Assembly: GCF_028285715.1 (NCBI RefSeq)
Contig: NZ_JANQOO010000017.1
Coordinates: 434,001 to 498,000, forward strand
Reading direction: 5' to 3'
DNA: 64,000 nucleotides
Source: Ulvibacterium sp.
Lineage (GTDB): Bacteria > Bacteroidota > Bacteroidia > Flavobacteriales > Flavobacteriaceae
Shown: piece after piece, positions 48,525 to 57,036 of the stretch
Position numbering within the stretch: the first letter of the stretch is position 1
How the letters are laid out: every line of letters starts with the position of its first letter
Position numbers and translations under genes: made by a program
The notes under the pieces: generated by a model
The model's input: the letters and a program-made list of their open reading frames with translations, nothing else
What the model was told of the DNA's origin: nothing
Database searches by the model: none

Positions 48525-50255
48525 ATGAAAAATATATATAGCATTATGAAAAATAGGTTTAAAAATATGGGGCTGGTTCTTGTTGCCATTTCCGTATTGC
48601 TAATAAACGATGGATGCGAAACCACAGATCTTGGCGTGGTTCCAAGTCCCAATGAATTAAACCCGACCCAGGCGGACGTAGATTTCTTCCTAAATAGTAT
48701 TCAGCAATTGGTTGCCAAGGTACATTCCGGGACGGAAGGTCGTGCTGAAAACGGTACATCCCAATTTGGTATGGAACCCGTAAGGATACAACATTCCTTC
48801 GGGCCTACCTACAGGGAATCGTATTCCCCCACTGATTTTGACCAGCTTTGGGAGGATACCTATACTGGGGCCTTGATTGATATTCGCACCATGAACCCAA
48901 TTGCAGAAGAGGCCGGTCAGTTTACCCATATTGCCATTGGGCAAATTTTGGAGGCCTATTTGATTACGACCATGGTAGACATGTTCGGAGATGTACCTTA
49001 TACGGAAGCGGCCCGAGGTGAGGAGGGTATCTTTAATCCAATCGCGGATACAGGAGCTTCCATCTATGCAGCGGCGGATCAACTACTACAGGATGCCATC
49101 GTTAACCTAAATAGAAATGAGCTGGTGTTACCGACTAATGACCTATTTTATGGAGGTGATGAGGGAAAGTGGATTAAGGCGGCCAATACTCTGCGACTAA
49201 GACTCGCCGTACAGTCAAGATTGGTAAATCCGGCGGAGTCTACTGCTATTATCAATAGTATTGTGGCAGGCGGGCAATTTATTGCCGATTCCGCAGATGA
49301 TTTGCAGTTCCAGTGGGGTTCAAATTTAGCAGCTCCGGATAGCCGTCACCCTTATTTTGATGCCAATTATGATGGTGCTGGGCCCAGCTCGGACTTCTAC
49401 ACCTGCAATTACTATATGAACTTGATGGCCAACCAATATGACGACCCAGATCCAAGGACCCGCTATTACTTCTATAGGCAACAATCGGATTATTCGGGTG
49501 CCGATGTAATCACCAAGGAATGTGTTACGGAACCAGCCATACCAGCATGGTGGGCTCCCTTCGACACTTATTGCTTGGTCCCTGCGGCGAATGGCCTCAA
49601 TGGACTGTGGGGAAGAAACCATTTGGATGATGATGGTATTCCTCCTGATGACGCTTTCCGTACATTACATGGTGTTTATCCCATTGGTGGTCCCTTCGAT
49701 GATGACTCCTTTAGGAATGTTGCCGGATCAACCGCGCAAAGTGAGGGACTGGCCGGAGCGGGTATATCACCCCTTTTATTGGCTACCAATACACACTTGA
49801 TGTTAGCTGAATCTGCCCTTGTACTGGGTACCACTGGCGATGCTAGAGTCTATTTGGAAGAAGGGATGCGGCAGTCCATGAATAAGGTAGCCGCTTTTGG
49901 TGCCGTTTTGGCCGATGGTACCGGATTTGAAGCGACACCTGCCTCCATAGATTCCCATGTAGCAGATGTTTTGGCGGCATATGATGCAGGCAACGATACC
50001 GATAAGCTCAGAATTATTGCTGAACAGGTGTTTATCTCCTCTTGGTGTAACGGTATGGAGGCTTATTGCACTTATAGAAGAACAGGACAACCGGATAACC
50101 TAACTCCCGCGACACGAGTTGCCGATCCCGGTACATTCCTCAGAAGTATGTGGTATCCCCAGGTAGCATCCGACAATAATACCAACATAACCCAAAAGGC
50201 CAATCCCGATACTCCGGTATTTTGGGACACCAATCCAGAAGGATTTGTAGACTGA
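48525..50255 (+). CDS. SusD/RagB-like nutrient-binding outer-membrane lipoprotein
   Basis: 576 residues. A signal peptide ends in the lipobox LLINDGC (Cys about 31), anchoring the protein on the outer membrane as the lid of the SusC channel. The TPR-like helical fold of this group appears in VDFFLNSIQQLVAKVHSG, AIGQILEAYLITTMVDMFGD with VPYTEA, and ANTLRLRLAVQSRLVN. The pattern fits the SusD-like_2 branch rather than the classical SusD. It starts 12 bases after SusC. A start seven codons later (48546) is also possible. The ligand is unknown. Confidence 0.92.
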   Translation: MKNIYSIMKNRFKNMGLVLVAISVLLINDGCETTDLGVVPSPNELNPTQADVDFFLNSIQQLVAKVHSGTEGRAENGTSQFGMEPVRIQHSFGPTYRESYSPTDFDQLWEDTYTGALIDIRTMNPIAEEAGQFTHIAIGQILEAYLITTMVDMFGDVPYTEAARGEEGIFNPIADTGASIYAAADQLLQDAIVNLNRNELVLPTNDLFYGGDEGKWIKAANTLRLRLAVQSRLVNPAESTAIINSIVAGGQFIADSADDLQFQWGSNLAAPDSRHPYFDANYDGAGPSSDFYTCNYYMNLMANQYDDPDPRTRYYFYRQQSDYSGADVITKECVTEPAIPAWWAPFDTYCLVPAANGLNGLWGRNHLDDDGIPPDDAFRTLHGVYPIGGPFDDDSFRNVAGSTAQSEGLAGAGISPLLLATNTHLMLAESALVLGTTGDARVYLEEGMRQSMNKVAAFGAVLADGTGFEATPASIDSHVADVLAAYDAGNDTDKLRIIAEQVFISSWCNGMEAYCTYRRTGQPDNLTPATRVADPGTFLRSMWYPQVASDNNTNITQKANPDTPVFWDTNPEGFVD

Positions 50256-50277
50256 TTAAAACTAACTTTTTATAAAA

Positions 50278-51084
50278 ATGAAAAAAATGAAAAGACTATT
50301 TATATATATGATCGGGGCCGCTCTTCTTTCTGTGGGATTTATTTCCTGTGAGGAGGATGAAAAAGACCCGATGCAGGTACATTTGGACGAGGCCAATAAG
50401 GCCCCTTATGTAAGGATATTATATGATAATGTAGTGGCTGTGGACCAAGTTCCCTCAGCAAGCTTTGATGCCAATCTAGATGCTTTTGAAGATAACGTGC
50501 AGTCATGGTCGGTAGATGTGAGCTTGGAAGGTTCAGCCGATATTGATGCAACACCTTTGACCACGGTTTCCACTTTTCCATCGGATATTTCTATTCCATT
50601 TACCGAAATTGCGACTACCCTGGGGATAACTGCCGAAGATATCGCCGCCGGAGATATACTGCGTTTTTTGGGAACGGCAACGAGCTCCAGTGGTTTTGTA
50701 GCCAATCAGGATAATTTTAGTGGTAGTATCCTAGGTCAACCGGAGCAGAACCAGGCATTTAATTTTATTGTCCAGATTGAATGTGCTCCGATAACGGATG
50801 TATCCGTCGGTGGTACTTGGACTGTGGATGCGTTTGACAGTTTTGGAGATGGTTGGAATGGGGCCTCTATCAATTTTGTAATTGATGGGGTAAATAACTC
50901 CTTCACTTTTGGAAGTGGAGGTTCTGCAAACTTTTCCATAGATGTACCTGACGGTTCCACTTTGCTTATTTTTTTCTCAGGCGGTAGTTTTGATGAAGAA
51001 GTAACGTTTACTGTTAACTCGCCATCTGGTCCCTATGCTGGTGGCCAAACGTTTGGACCAAACCCAGGAAGGTGTATTAATTAA
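50278..51084 (+). CDS. Lipoprotein of unknown function in the SusC/D operon
   Basis: 268 residues with a lipoprotein signal (lipobox SVGFISC, Cys about 24). The first part (about 30-165) is beta-rich and unassigned. The C-terminal part (about 175-268) contains TWTVDAFDSFGDGWNGASIN, a DxFGDGWNG element that I recall from secreted and adhesive beta-sandwich domains in Bacteroidota, followed by glycine-rich strands and a terminal GRCIN, where the last Cys may pair with the one in QIECAP. It sits 22 bases after the SusD gene and before a strong terminator, so it is the third operon member and may be a surface glycan- or peptide-binding protein like SusE/F. That role is inference. Confidence 0.8.
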   Translation: MKKMKRLFIYMIGAALLSVGFISCEEDEKDPMQVHLDEANKAPYVRILYDNVVAVDQVPSASFDANLDAFEDNVQSWSVDVSLEGSADIDATPLTTVSTFPSDISIPFTEIATTLGITAEDIAAGDILRFLGTATSSSGFVANQDNFSGSILGQPEQNQAFNFIVQIECAPITDVSVGGTWTVDAFDSFGDGWNGASINFVIDGVNNSFTFGSGGSANFSIDVPDGSTLLIFFSGGSFDEEVTFTVNSPSGPYAGGQTFGPNPGRCIN

Positions 51085-51124
51085 GTGCAAATAGCGGTTT
51101 TAAGCATAAACCATTATATAAGGA

Positions 51125-51166
51125 AAAGCCATGGTGACTCTTAAGATCACCATGGCTTTCTTTTTG
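51125..51166 (+). terminator. Strong intrinsic terminator of the SusC/D operon
   Basis: AAAGCCATGGTGA (51125-51137) and TCACCATGGCTTT (51147-51159) form a perfect 13-base stem with a 9-base loop, followed by C and five T residues, about 40 bases after the third gene. Confidence 0.9.
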
Positions 51167-51374
51167 TAATCATTCTTCCATAAAGTTTTGTTTTCGAAAA
51201 GTTATAATGCCAGTTGCTGTATCGTCACTTTTTGACTCTTTTCCAGAAATACCTTTCTATCAAAATGGGATATTGATTCATATATTATCAATAGTATCAA
51301 ATTATTTAGTAAATTTAAAGTATAGGGAAGGCATTTAAATTACCCTCCTCACTAACAATCCAAAAGAGATAATC

Positions 51375-52121
51375 ATGACAAAGAAATTATTACTTTCCGC
51401 CATATTGGTTGCATATGGAATTCCCGTATTGGCCCAAGCTACTTCAAAAGGAGTTGCCGAAAGCAATCTTAGAATGGCTAATTTTATACATACTATGAGT
51501 ACCAAATCACCTTCCTTAACATCAGAACGCACCTTGGATTTAGCAGACATAGAAGGCTCTATGTATTATAACGAGTATTTTACCCAAGCAAAGATTTATT
51601 ATTCCGGTAAGCCTTTTCAAAGCATCCTTGCACGGTATAATGCCTATACCGATGAATTAGAAATCAAAAGGGATAACCAAGAAACTGTAGAGGCCTTACT
51701 TAAGGATGCCAAGGTTTCTTGCGAGGTTAATGGCTATGTATACGAGTATGCTGAATATCTGGACAAAAAAGGAAATTTGGAAGATGGGTATCTAGTCAAG
51801 GTTTTTTCCGGTAACAAATATGATCTTTATCAAAAAAAATCAAAAAGTTTTAAGGAAGGGCAACAACCCAAAACCTCGTTACACCTCCCCACTCCAGATA
51901 AATTCGTGGACAGATCGGGATTTTATGTGGCACAGGATTCACAGACGCCCAAGTTTTTTCCAGACTCCAAGAAAAAACTTTCCACCATTTTTGATGATGA
52001 TACGGTGCGTGTATTAAAGACCTTTATCAAAAGGAATGAAATCGATTTGGGCAAAAAAGAGGATTTACAACGTCTGTTGTCATATGCCGAAACGGTGACA
52101 TCCGAAGGGAAAGGAGCTTGA
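51375..52121 (+). CDS. Secreted protein of unknown function, tandem copy 1
   Basis: 248 residues with a signal peptide (about 1-20, ending VLAQA). I do not recognise the family by name. The mature part begins with LDLADIEGSMYYNEYF (about 54-69), continues with SILARYNAYTDELEIKRD, contains DLYQKKSKSFKEGQQPKTSL and the block PTPDKFVDRSGFYV, and ends in a helical repeat-like segment KTFIKRNEIDLGKKEDLQRL. This C-terminal helical pattern (lysine-rich, KxxLxKxIDLxKxEDL) is one I have seen in flavobacterial secreted proteins of unknown role. Copy 2 lies 218 bases downstream. No catalytic motif is visible. Confidence 0.85.
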   Translation: MTKKLLLSAILVAYGIPVLAQATSKGVAESNLRMANFIHTMSTKSPSLTSERTLDLADIEGSMYYNEYFTQAKIYYSGKPFQSILARYNAYTDELEIKRDNQETVEALLKDAKVSCEVNGYVYEYAEYLDKKGNLEDGYLVKVFSGNKYDLYQKKSKSFKEGQQPKTSLHLPTPDKFVDRSGFYVAQDSQTPKFFPDSKKKLSTIFDDDTVRVLKTFIKRNEIDLGKKEDLQRLLSYAETVTSEGKGA

Positions 52122-52339
52122 ATCTCCTTGTTGCTTCTTTTTGTCTATGATTTGTACACACCATTAAATCACCACTTCTAGAAAAGGGGTTAAAGATTTC
52201 TTTGTAAAGCTTAATAAAGTATCTTGAATACGTTTGAAAAAAGGTATACTATGGATTTAACAAAAATAGGAGTAATGTGCCTAAACTTAACACCATATAT
52301 ACGGACGTTTTTCTTCTCAAATCTATAAGTGAAAAAGAA

Positions 52340-53098
52340 ATGAATAGGAAAATACTGTTGACTATAATATCCGCTATTCTTGGATTTTCAGCACTCGGGC
52401 AAACAGGGCTACAAGCCAACCCTTCCGGGGATACTGAAAATAATTTTAGATTGGCAAATTACTTTCACACTTTAAGTAATAAGCCTGAGGCTATCATGAC
52501 TGACCGCACAGTGGATTTGGCGGATATTGAAGGTTCCATGTATTATGACGAGGATTTTAGCCTAGGAAAGATATATTATGCGAACAAACCTTTTAAAAGT
52601 ATCCTAGCACGCTATAATGCGTACACCGATGAGATAGAAATCAAACGGGATGAGGGAGAAGCTGTGGAATCCCTTTTTAAGGGTGCCAAAGTGTCCTGTG
52701 AGATAAATGGGCAACGATTTGTTTATTCGGAGTACCTTGACAAAAGGGGAAATCTGGAAAATGGGTATCTAGTTAAAACTTTTTCCGGTGAAAAATACGA
52801 TCTCTATGAAAAAAAATCCAAGGCCTTTAAGGAAGGACAACAACCCAAAACCTCCCTACATTTGCCGACCCCGGACAAATTTGTGGACCGACTGGGGTTT
52901 TACGTTGCGGTGGATTCCGAAACTCCCCGATTTTTTCCGGACTCCAAGAAAAAGCTCTCCACCACTTTTGAAGAAAATAAAGTGGGCATTTTAAAAACCT
53001 TTATTAAAAGGAACGAAATCGACTTAAGCAAAAAAGAGGATTTACAACGTTTGTTGTCATATGCCGAAATAGTGACGTCGGAAGGAAAGGGGGCATAA
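52340..53098 (+). CDS. Secreted protein of unknown function, tandem copy 2
   Basis: 252 residues from the start MNRKILLTIISAILGFSALG, whose signal peptide ends ALGQ. An upstream GTG at 52277 would add 21 residues before a good signal peptide, so I prefer the inner start. It is a close paralog of copy 1 with most positions identical, including DLADIEGSMYYDEDF, SILARYNAYTDEIEIKRD, PKTSLHLPTPDKFVDR and IKRNEIDLSKKEDLQRLLSY. The N-terminal 50 residues differ most. The gene pair indicates a recent tandem duplication. Function is unknown; secretion and duplication suggest an envelope or surface role. Confidence 0.85.
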   Translation: MNRKILLTIISAILGFSALGQTGLQANPSGDTENNFRLANYFHTLSNKPEAIMTDRTVDLADIEGSMYYDEDFSLGKIYYANKPFKSILARYNAYTDEIEIKRDEGEAVESLFKGAKVSCEINGQRFVYSEYLDKRGNLENGYLVKTFSGEKYDLYEKKSKAFKEGQQPKTSLHLPTPDKFVDRLGFYVAVDSETPRFFPDSKKKLSTTFEENKVGILKTFIKRNEIDLSKKEDLQRLLSYAEIVTSEGKGA

Positions 53099-53176
53099 AT
53101 GTCCACTTTGCATTGTAGGTAAAGGAAGAAGGGATGTTGTTCTTAAAAGGACTTGCGGAACTGCGACATAAGAAAG

Positions 53177-53198
53177 AAAGGGCTTAGGAAAGCCCTTT
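53177..53198. terminator. Bidirectional terminator-like hairpin
   Basis: AAAGGGCTT (53177-53185) and AAGCCCTTT (53190-53198), a perfect nine-base stem with a four-base loop. It could end the tandem pair on the plus strand and the peptide gene on the minus strand. Confidence 0.65.
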
Positions 53199-53252
53199 AC
53201 TTATTAACTAAATATTGAAACTAGGTTTTACGCCTATAAACCACTTCAATTT

Positions 53253-53438
53253 CTAGTATGCTTCACAAAATCCGAAGCCATTGCACTCTCCTGGACATCC
53301 ACAATGGCCATTACCATAACAAAGGGTGCCAGCAGGTTGTCCAACACAATTGTCTGAGCATTTTCCGCCTCCGGCGATGACCTTTTGTTCGGAACTTGTA
53401 AGGATTTTAACTCCACCTAGATTAAATAAACTTTTCAT
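53253..53438 (-). CDS. GG-leader, cysteine-rich ribosomal peptide precursor
   Basis: 61 residues from MKSLFNLGGVKIL; a start 15 codons earlier (53483) is poor and unlike such leaders. Residues 1-24 look like a double-glycine leader: LTSSEQKVIAGG resembles the LSKxEQKxIxGG leaders of Bacteroidota bacteriocin or natural-product precursors. The 37-residue core has seven cysteines (27, 31, 40, 46, 48, 52, 58), no signal peptide and a high glycine content, including CYGNGHCGC and the ending FCEAY. The YGNGxC element recalls the pediocin box but is not at the N-terminus here, so the likeness may be chance. No maturation enzyme, C39 peptidase-transporter or immunity gene is adjacent. Confidence 0.7.
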   Translation of the reverse strand: MKSLFNLGGVKILTSSEQKVIAGGGKCSDNCVGQPAGTLCYGNGHCGCPGECNGFGFCEAY

Positions 53439-54127
53439 GATACAAAAATTAGGATTATATTGGCCTTGAACAGTTAAGGACACTCAAGGTTTATGTCCAT
53501 CTTTCGCGAAAAGATATTGTTCGTTTTGCAGATGCTTTTAATCTCGAATTATACCGGGTTTGCCAGCTTGGTTTCAATTTCTTCAATCAAATCTCTGATT
53601 GAATGAATGATATTATTTCTTTCGCATTCTTTTAGGAGTCCCCTTTATCAATCAAAACAACTGGTGTTAAACTCATACTATTGTTACAACTTAATTTTTG
53701 CCATAGTTCCAATACATATTTGAACTAAATATTGCTCACCCACTCCATTCAGATCGCCATTGATTTAAATCCGTAATATTTCAATAATACAAGGCACAAG
53801 ACCTTTAAAACCATTTCTTGGTGTTCCAAACTTTTCGCTTTCGAGAAATATATGGATAAAATATAATACAGATTCAGCCATCTTTTAAGCTTCCATAATG
53901 GTTATCTTATCATGAAACAAATAATGAATAAAACTACAAATTAAGTAAGAATATACTTAATATTTTGATAAACAGCAAATACATTAAGAAAGTTTTTTAG
54001 AATTGATTTTTCGCTGACCTTAGATTAAACATTTCGTCAAATATGTAGCTAAAAAGGTCCATTTGTCCCGCCATTCATAAGAAAATATTGATATTACATT
54101 GGAGCTTCTTTTTGATTACTTTTATCC
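53439..54127. other. Intergenic region with possible decayed coding sequence
   Basis: No intact gene is visible. On the minus strand a frame from 53881 to 53549 of 111 codons has internal stops at five positions, and another frame holds stretches of 50 and 30 open codons in the same area. The open stretches read like protein (for example IIHSIRDLIEEIETKL), but the AT-rich composition makes this weak. It could be the remains of a partner gene of the cysteine-rich peptide. The rest, up to rlmB, is AT-rich. Confidence 0.3.
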
Positions 54128-54868
54128 ATGCGAAAAAGTGAAAGAATCTATGGAATTCGGGCAGTTATCGAAGCCATAAACTCGGACAAGACGATTGACA
54201 AAGTTTACTTGCAAAAAGGATTAAAAGGAGACCTGTATAGGGAATTGGAGAGCATAATCCGGAAAAAAGGGGTAAACGCCACTTACGTCCCAGTAGAGAG
54301 ACTAAACCGGTCATCAAAAGAGAATCACCAAGGTGTAATAGCCCATATTTCACCTATTTCCTTTTTTAAGCTGGAAGAACTTGTAGAAGCAGCGCTAAGT
54401 TCCCAAAAGCTACCCCTTTTCCTTTTGTTGGACCAAATTTCGGACGTTCGAAATTTTGGGGCCATAATACGAACTGCTGAATGTACTGGTGTAAACGGCA
54501 TCATCATTCCAAAGAAAGGAGCTGCACCAATCACTTCGGATACCATTAAAACCTCTGCCGGAGCGGCTTTTAAAGTACCTATTGCCAAGGTAGACCACAT
54601 TAAGGACGCCATTTTTTATCTTCAAGCTTCGGGGGTGCAGGTAGTGGCAGCTACCGAAAAGACGGAAAAATCCATTTATGAAGTTTCATTTAAGGGACCG
54701 TGTTCTATAGTAATGGGATCAGAGGGACTTGGCATTTCCCCTTCAGTACTTAAATCCGCGGACCATAGGGCCAAATTACCAATGATGGGAGAAATAGGAT
54801 CTTTAAATGTCTCTGTTGCCTGCGGTGTTTTTTTGTATGAAGCGCTACGGCAAAGAAATTCGTCATAA
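54128..54868 (+). CDS. rlmB: 23S rRNA (guanosine-2'-O-)-methyltransferase RlmB
   Basis: 246 residues of the SpoU/TrmH family with a knotted fold. The N-terminal substrate-binding domain (about 1-80) has RIYGIRAVIEAINSDKTIDK and ends with NHQGVIAHI. The catalytic domain has the three motifs: LLLDQISDVRNFGAIIRTAE, CSIVMGSEGLGIS, and SLNVSVACGVFLYEALRQR. The family member methylates G2251 of 23S rRNA (E. coli numbering). Converges with the rhomboid gene. Confidence 0.95.
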   Translation: MRKSERIYGIRAVIEAINSDKTIDKVYLQKGLKGDLYRELESIIRKKGVNATYVPVERLNRSSKENHQGVIAHISPISFFKLEELVEAALSSQKLPLFLLLDQISDVRNFGAIIRTAECTGVNGIIIPKKGAAPITSDTIKTSAGAAFKVPIAKVDHIKDAIFYLQASGVQVVAATEKTEKSIYEVSFKGPCSIVMGSEGLGISPSVLKSADHRAKLPMMGEIGSLNVSVACGVFLYEALRQRNSS

Positions 54869-54906
54869 ACGTGGCAAAAGTAATTTCGTGCCTATTTATA
54901 TCAACG

Positions 54907-55650
54907 CTATTCACTTCCTTTACCCTTAGGCTCTTTTTTTAGGTGATAGGTAATCCGAACGGATTCATTTTGGTGGTCCTGGTGGTCTTTTTTCTCAATA
55001 AAATTTCCGTTTTCATCAAACTGTTGTAAAAACTCATCCTCTTCTTCATTATAATCTTCCTTTTCCCAATCAAATTTTTTAGGTGATGGTATCTCGGCCC
55101 TAACAAAAATGGCCAATAAAAGTCCAGTTATAAACCCGCCTAAATGTCCTTCCCAGGAAATTCCATCTTTAACGGGAAATATATACCACAACAAACTTCC
55201 ATAGATAAAAACCACAATAAGTGAAAGTGCAACCAGGCGATAATATTTGGAAAAAATCCCCTTAAAAAAAATAAAGCTTGCCAAAACATAAATAACTCCA
55301 CTAGCTCCGATATGAAAGGAAGGTCTTCCTATAACCCAGGTCAATAACCCTGATAGAAAAATCCCCCATAGTAAAACCCTCAAGGCTATCCTTCGGTAAA
55401 AAAAGCACAGTGAGGCGGTAAGTACGGCCAAAGGTATCGTATTGTTATAAAGATGCTCTACGGAACCGTGAATGAACGGACTAAGGAAAATGCCCTTTAA
55501 ACCGGAAAACGTTCTCGGGTACACCCCATAATCGTTTAGATTCATATGAAAACGCAATTCAATCAAAAAGACGGTCCAAATAGACAATACAGCCAAAAGA
55601 GGTGCAATAACCACTATATTGGAAAACTTAAAATACTGTTGTTCGGACAT
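54907..55650 (-). CDS. Rhomboid-family intramembrane serine protease
   Basis: 247 residues with about six membrane helices. The conserved loop/TM2 motif HGSVEHLYNNTIP holds the His and Asn of the family, GASGVIYVLASF contains the catalytic Ser (GxSG), and WEGHLGGFITGLL has the catalytic His. The C-terminus is a cytoplasmic acidic tail (EKEDYNEEEDEFLQQF). It cleaves membrane-anchored substrates; the target is unknown. It is divergent from rarA and convergent with rlmB. Confidence 0.93.
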   Translation of the reverse strand: MSEQQYFKFSNIVVIAPLLAVLSIWTVFLIELRFHMNLNDYGVYPRTFSGLKGIFLSPFIHGSVEHLYNNTIPLAVLTASLCFFYRRIALRVLLWGIFLSGLLTWVIGRPSFHIGASGVIYVLASFIFFKGIFSKYYRLVALSLIVVFIYGSLLWYIFPVKDGISWEGHLGGFITGLLLAIFVRAEIPSPKKFDWEKEDYNEEEDEFLQQFDENGNFIEKKDHQDHQNESVRITYHLKKEPKGKGSE

Positions 55651-55741
55651 ATCATAAAATTAACCCATTTAATGCAATAAGCCGGCCATACCTGGAAATG
55701 CTGTAAAATCGTCATCATTAATTTTATTCTATTTTTATGGT

Positions 55742-57019
55742 ATGAATGTACCATTGGCCGAAAGGGTACGCCCTAAAACTTTAGATGAATATGTTAGTCA
55801 ACACCATTTGGTGGGTGAAAATGGTTCGCTTACGCTCCAGATTAAAAAGGGAACCATCCCTTCCTTAATTTTTTGGGGACCACCGGGAACGGGAAAAACA
55901 ACCCTGGCCAACATCATTGCCAACGAAAGTAAGCGTCCATTTTATACTTTAAGTGCCATTAACAGTGGTGTAAAGGATATTAGAGAGGTGATTGACAAAG
56001 CCAAACAAAGCGGTGGACTTTTTACTTCCAAGAACCCCATTCTTTTTATTGATGAAATCCACCGATTCAGTAAATCCCAGCAAGATTCGCTTTTGGCAGC
56101 CGTTGAGAAAGGCTGGGTGACATTGATAGGTGCCACTACGGAAAACCCTAGTTTTGAGGTAATTCCAGCTTTGTTGTCTCGCTGCCAGGTATACGTACTG
56201 AACCCTTTCGGAAAAGAGGACCTGGAAGCACTTCTGCTTAGGGCGATACAACAAGACAGTCTTCTAAAGGAAAAAAAAATAGAATTAAAGGAAACGGAAG
56301 CCCTCTTACGTTTGTCCGGTGGGGATGGAAGAAAACTTTTGAACATTTTCGAACTGGTGGTGAGTTCCGAAGAGGGCGATAACCTTTCCATCACGGACTC
56401 ATTGGTTATTGGCAAGGTCCAGAAAAATACGGTTCTGTACGATAAGACAGGAGAGCAGCATTACGATATCATTTCGGCTTTTATTAAATCGATTCGGGGT
56501 AGTGACCCCAATGGGGCAGTGTATTGGTTGGCCCGTATGATCGAGGGGGGTGAAGATGTAAAGTTCATCGCCCGCAGAATGCTTATTTCGGCTGCCGAAG
56601 ATATCGGTTTGGCGAATCCCACAGCACTGGTCATCGCCAATTCTACATTTCAGGCCGTGACCACCATAGGTTATCCAGAAGCCCGCATTATCCTGAGTCA
56701 ATGTGCCATTTATTTGGCAACGTCCCCCAAAAGCAACGCAAGCTACGCGGCGGTGGGAAAAGCTCAGCAGACTGTAAAACAGACTGGCGACCTTTCGGTA
56801 CCACTTGCGCTGCGCAACGCCCCAACCAAATTAATGAAGGATCTAGGTTATGGGGAGGAATATAAATATGCACATGACTATGAAAACAACTTTGTATCCC
56901 TAGAATTTTTGCCCGAGGAGCTCTCCGGAACTGCATTTTACAAGCCGGGCGACAACCAACGTGAAAGGGCTATCAAGGAATTTTTGAAAAACCGATGGAA
57001 GGACAAATATGATGTTTGA
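55742..57019 (+). CDS. rarA: Replication-associated recombination protein RarA (MgsA)
   Basis: 425 residues, an AAA+ ATPase related to clamp loaders. The Walker A is FWGPPGTGKTTLANIIANES (about 46-65), the Walker B is ILFIDEIHRFSKSQQDSL (about 100-117), then sensor 1 GATTENPSFEVIPALLSR. The C-terminal tetramerisation domain has RMIEGGEDVKFIARRMLIS and YPEARIILSQCAIYLA. It acts at stalled replication forks. Ends 17 bases from the convergent 310-aa gene. Confidence 0.96.
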   Translation: MNVPLAERVRPKTLDEYVSQHHLVGENGSLTLQIKKGTIPSLIFWGPPGTGKTTLANIIANESKRPFYTLSAINSGVKDIREVIDKAKQSGGLFTSKNPILFIDEIHRFSKSQQDSLLAAVEKGWVTLIGATTENPSFEVIPALLSRCQVYVLNPFGKEDLEALLLRAIQQDSLLKEKKIELKETEALLRLSGGDGRKLLNIFELVVSSEEGDNLSITDSLVIGKVQKNTVLYDKTGEQHYDIISAFIKSIRGSDPNGAVYWLARMIEGGEDVKFIARRMLISAAEDIGLANPTALVIANSTFQAVTTIGYPEARIILSQCAIYLATSPKSNASYAAVGKAQQTVKQTGDLSVPLALRNAPTKLMKDLGYGEEYKYAHDYENNFVSLEFLPEELSGTAFYKPGDNQRERAIKEFLKNRWKDKYDV

Positions 57020-57036
57020 TGTTGAAAAGCAAGAAG

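Noticed and set aside
53253-53438. Calling the Cys-rich peptide a pediocin-like bacteriocin
   Set aside because: YGNG is not at the core N-terminus, the organism is not a lactic acid bacterium, and the Cys count differs; the likeness is limited to five or six residues.
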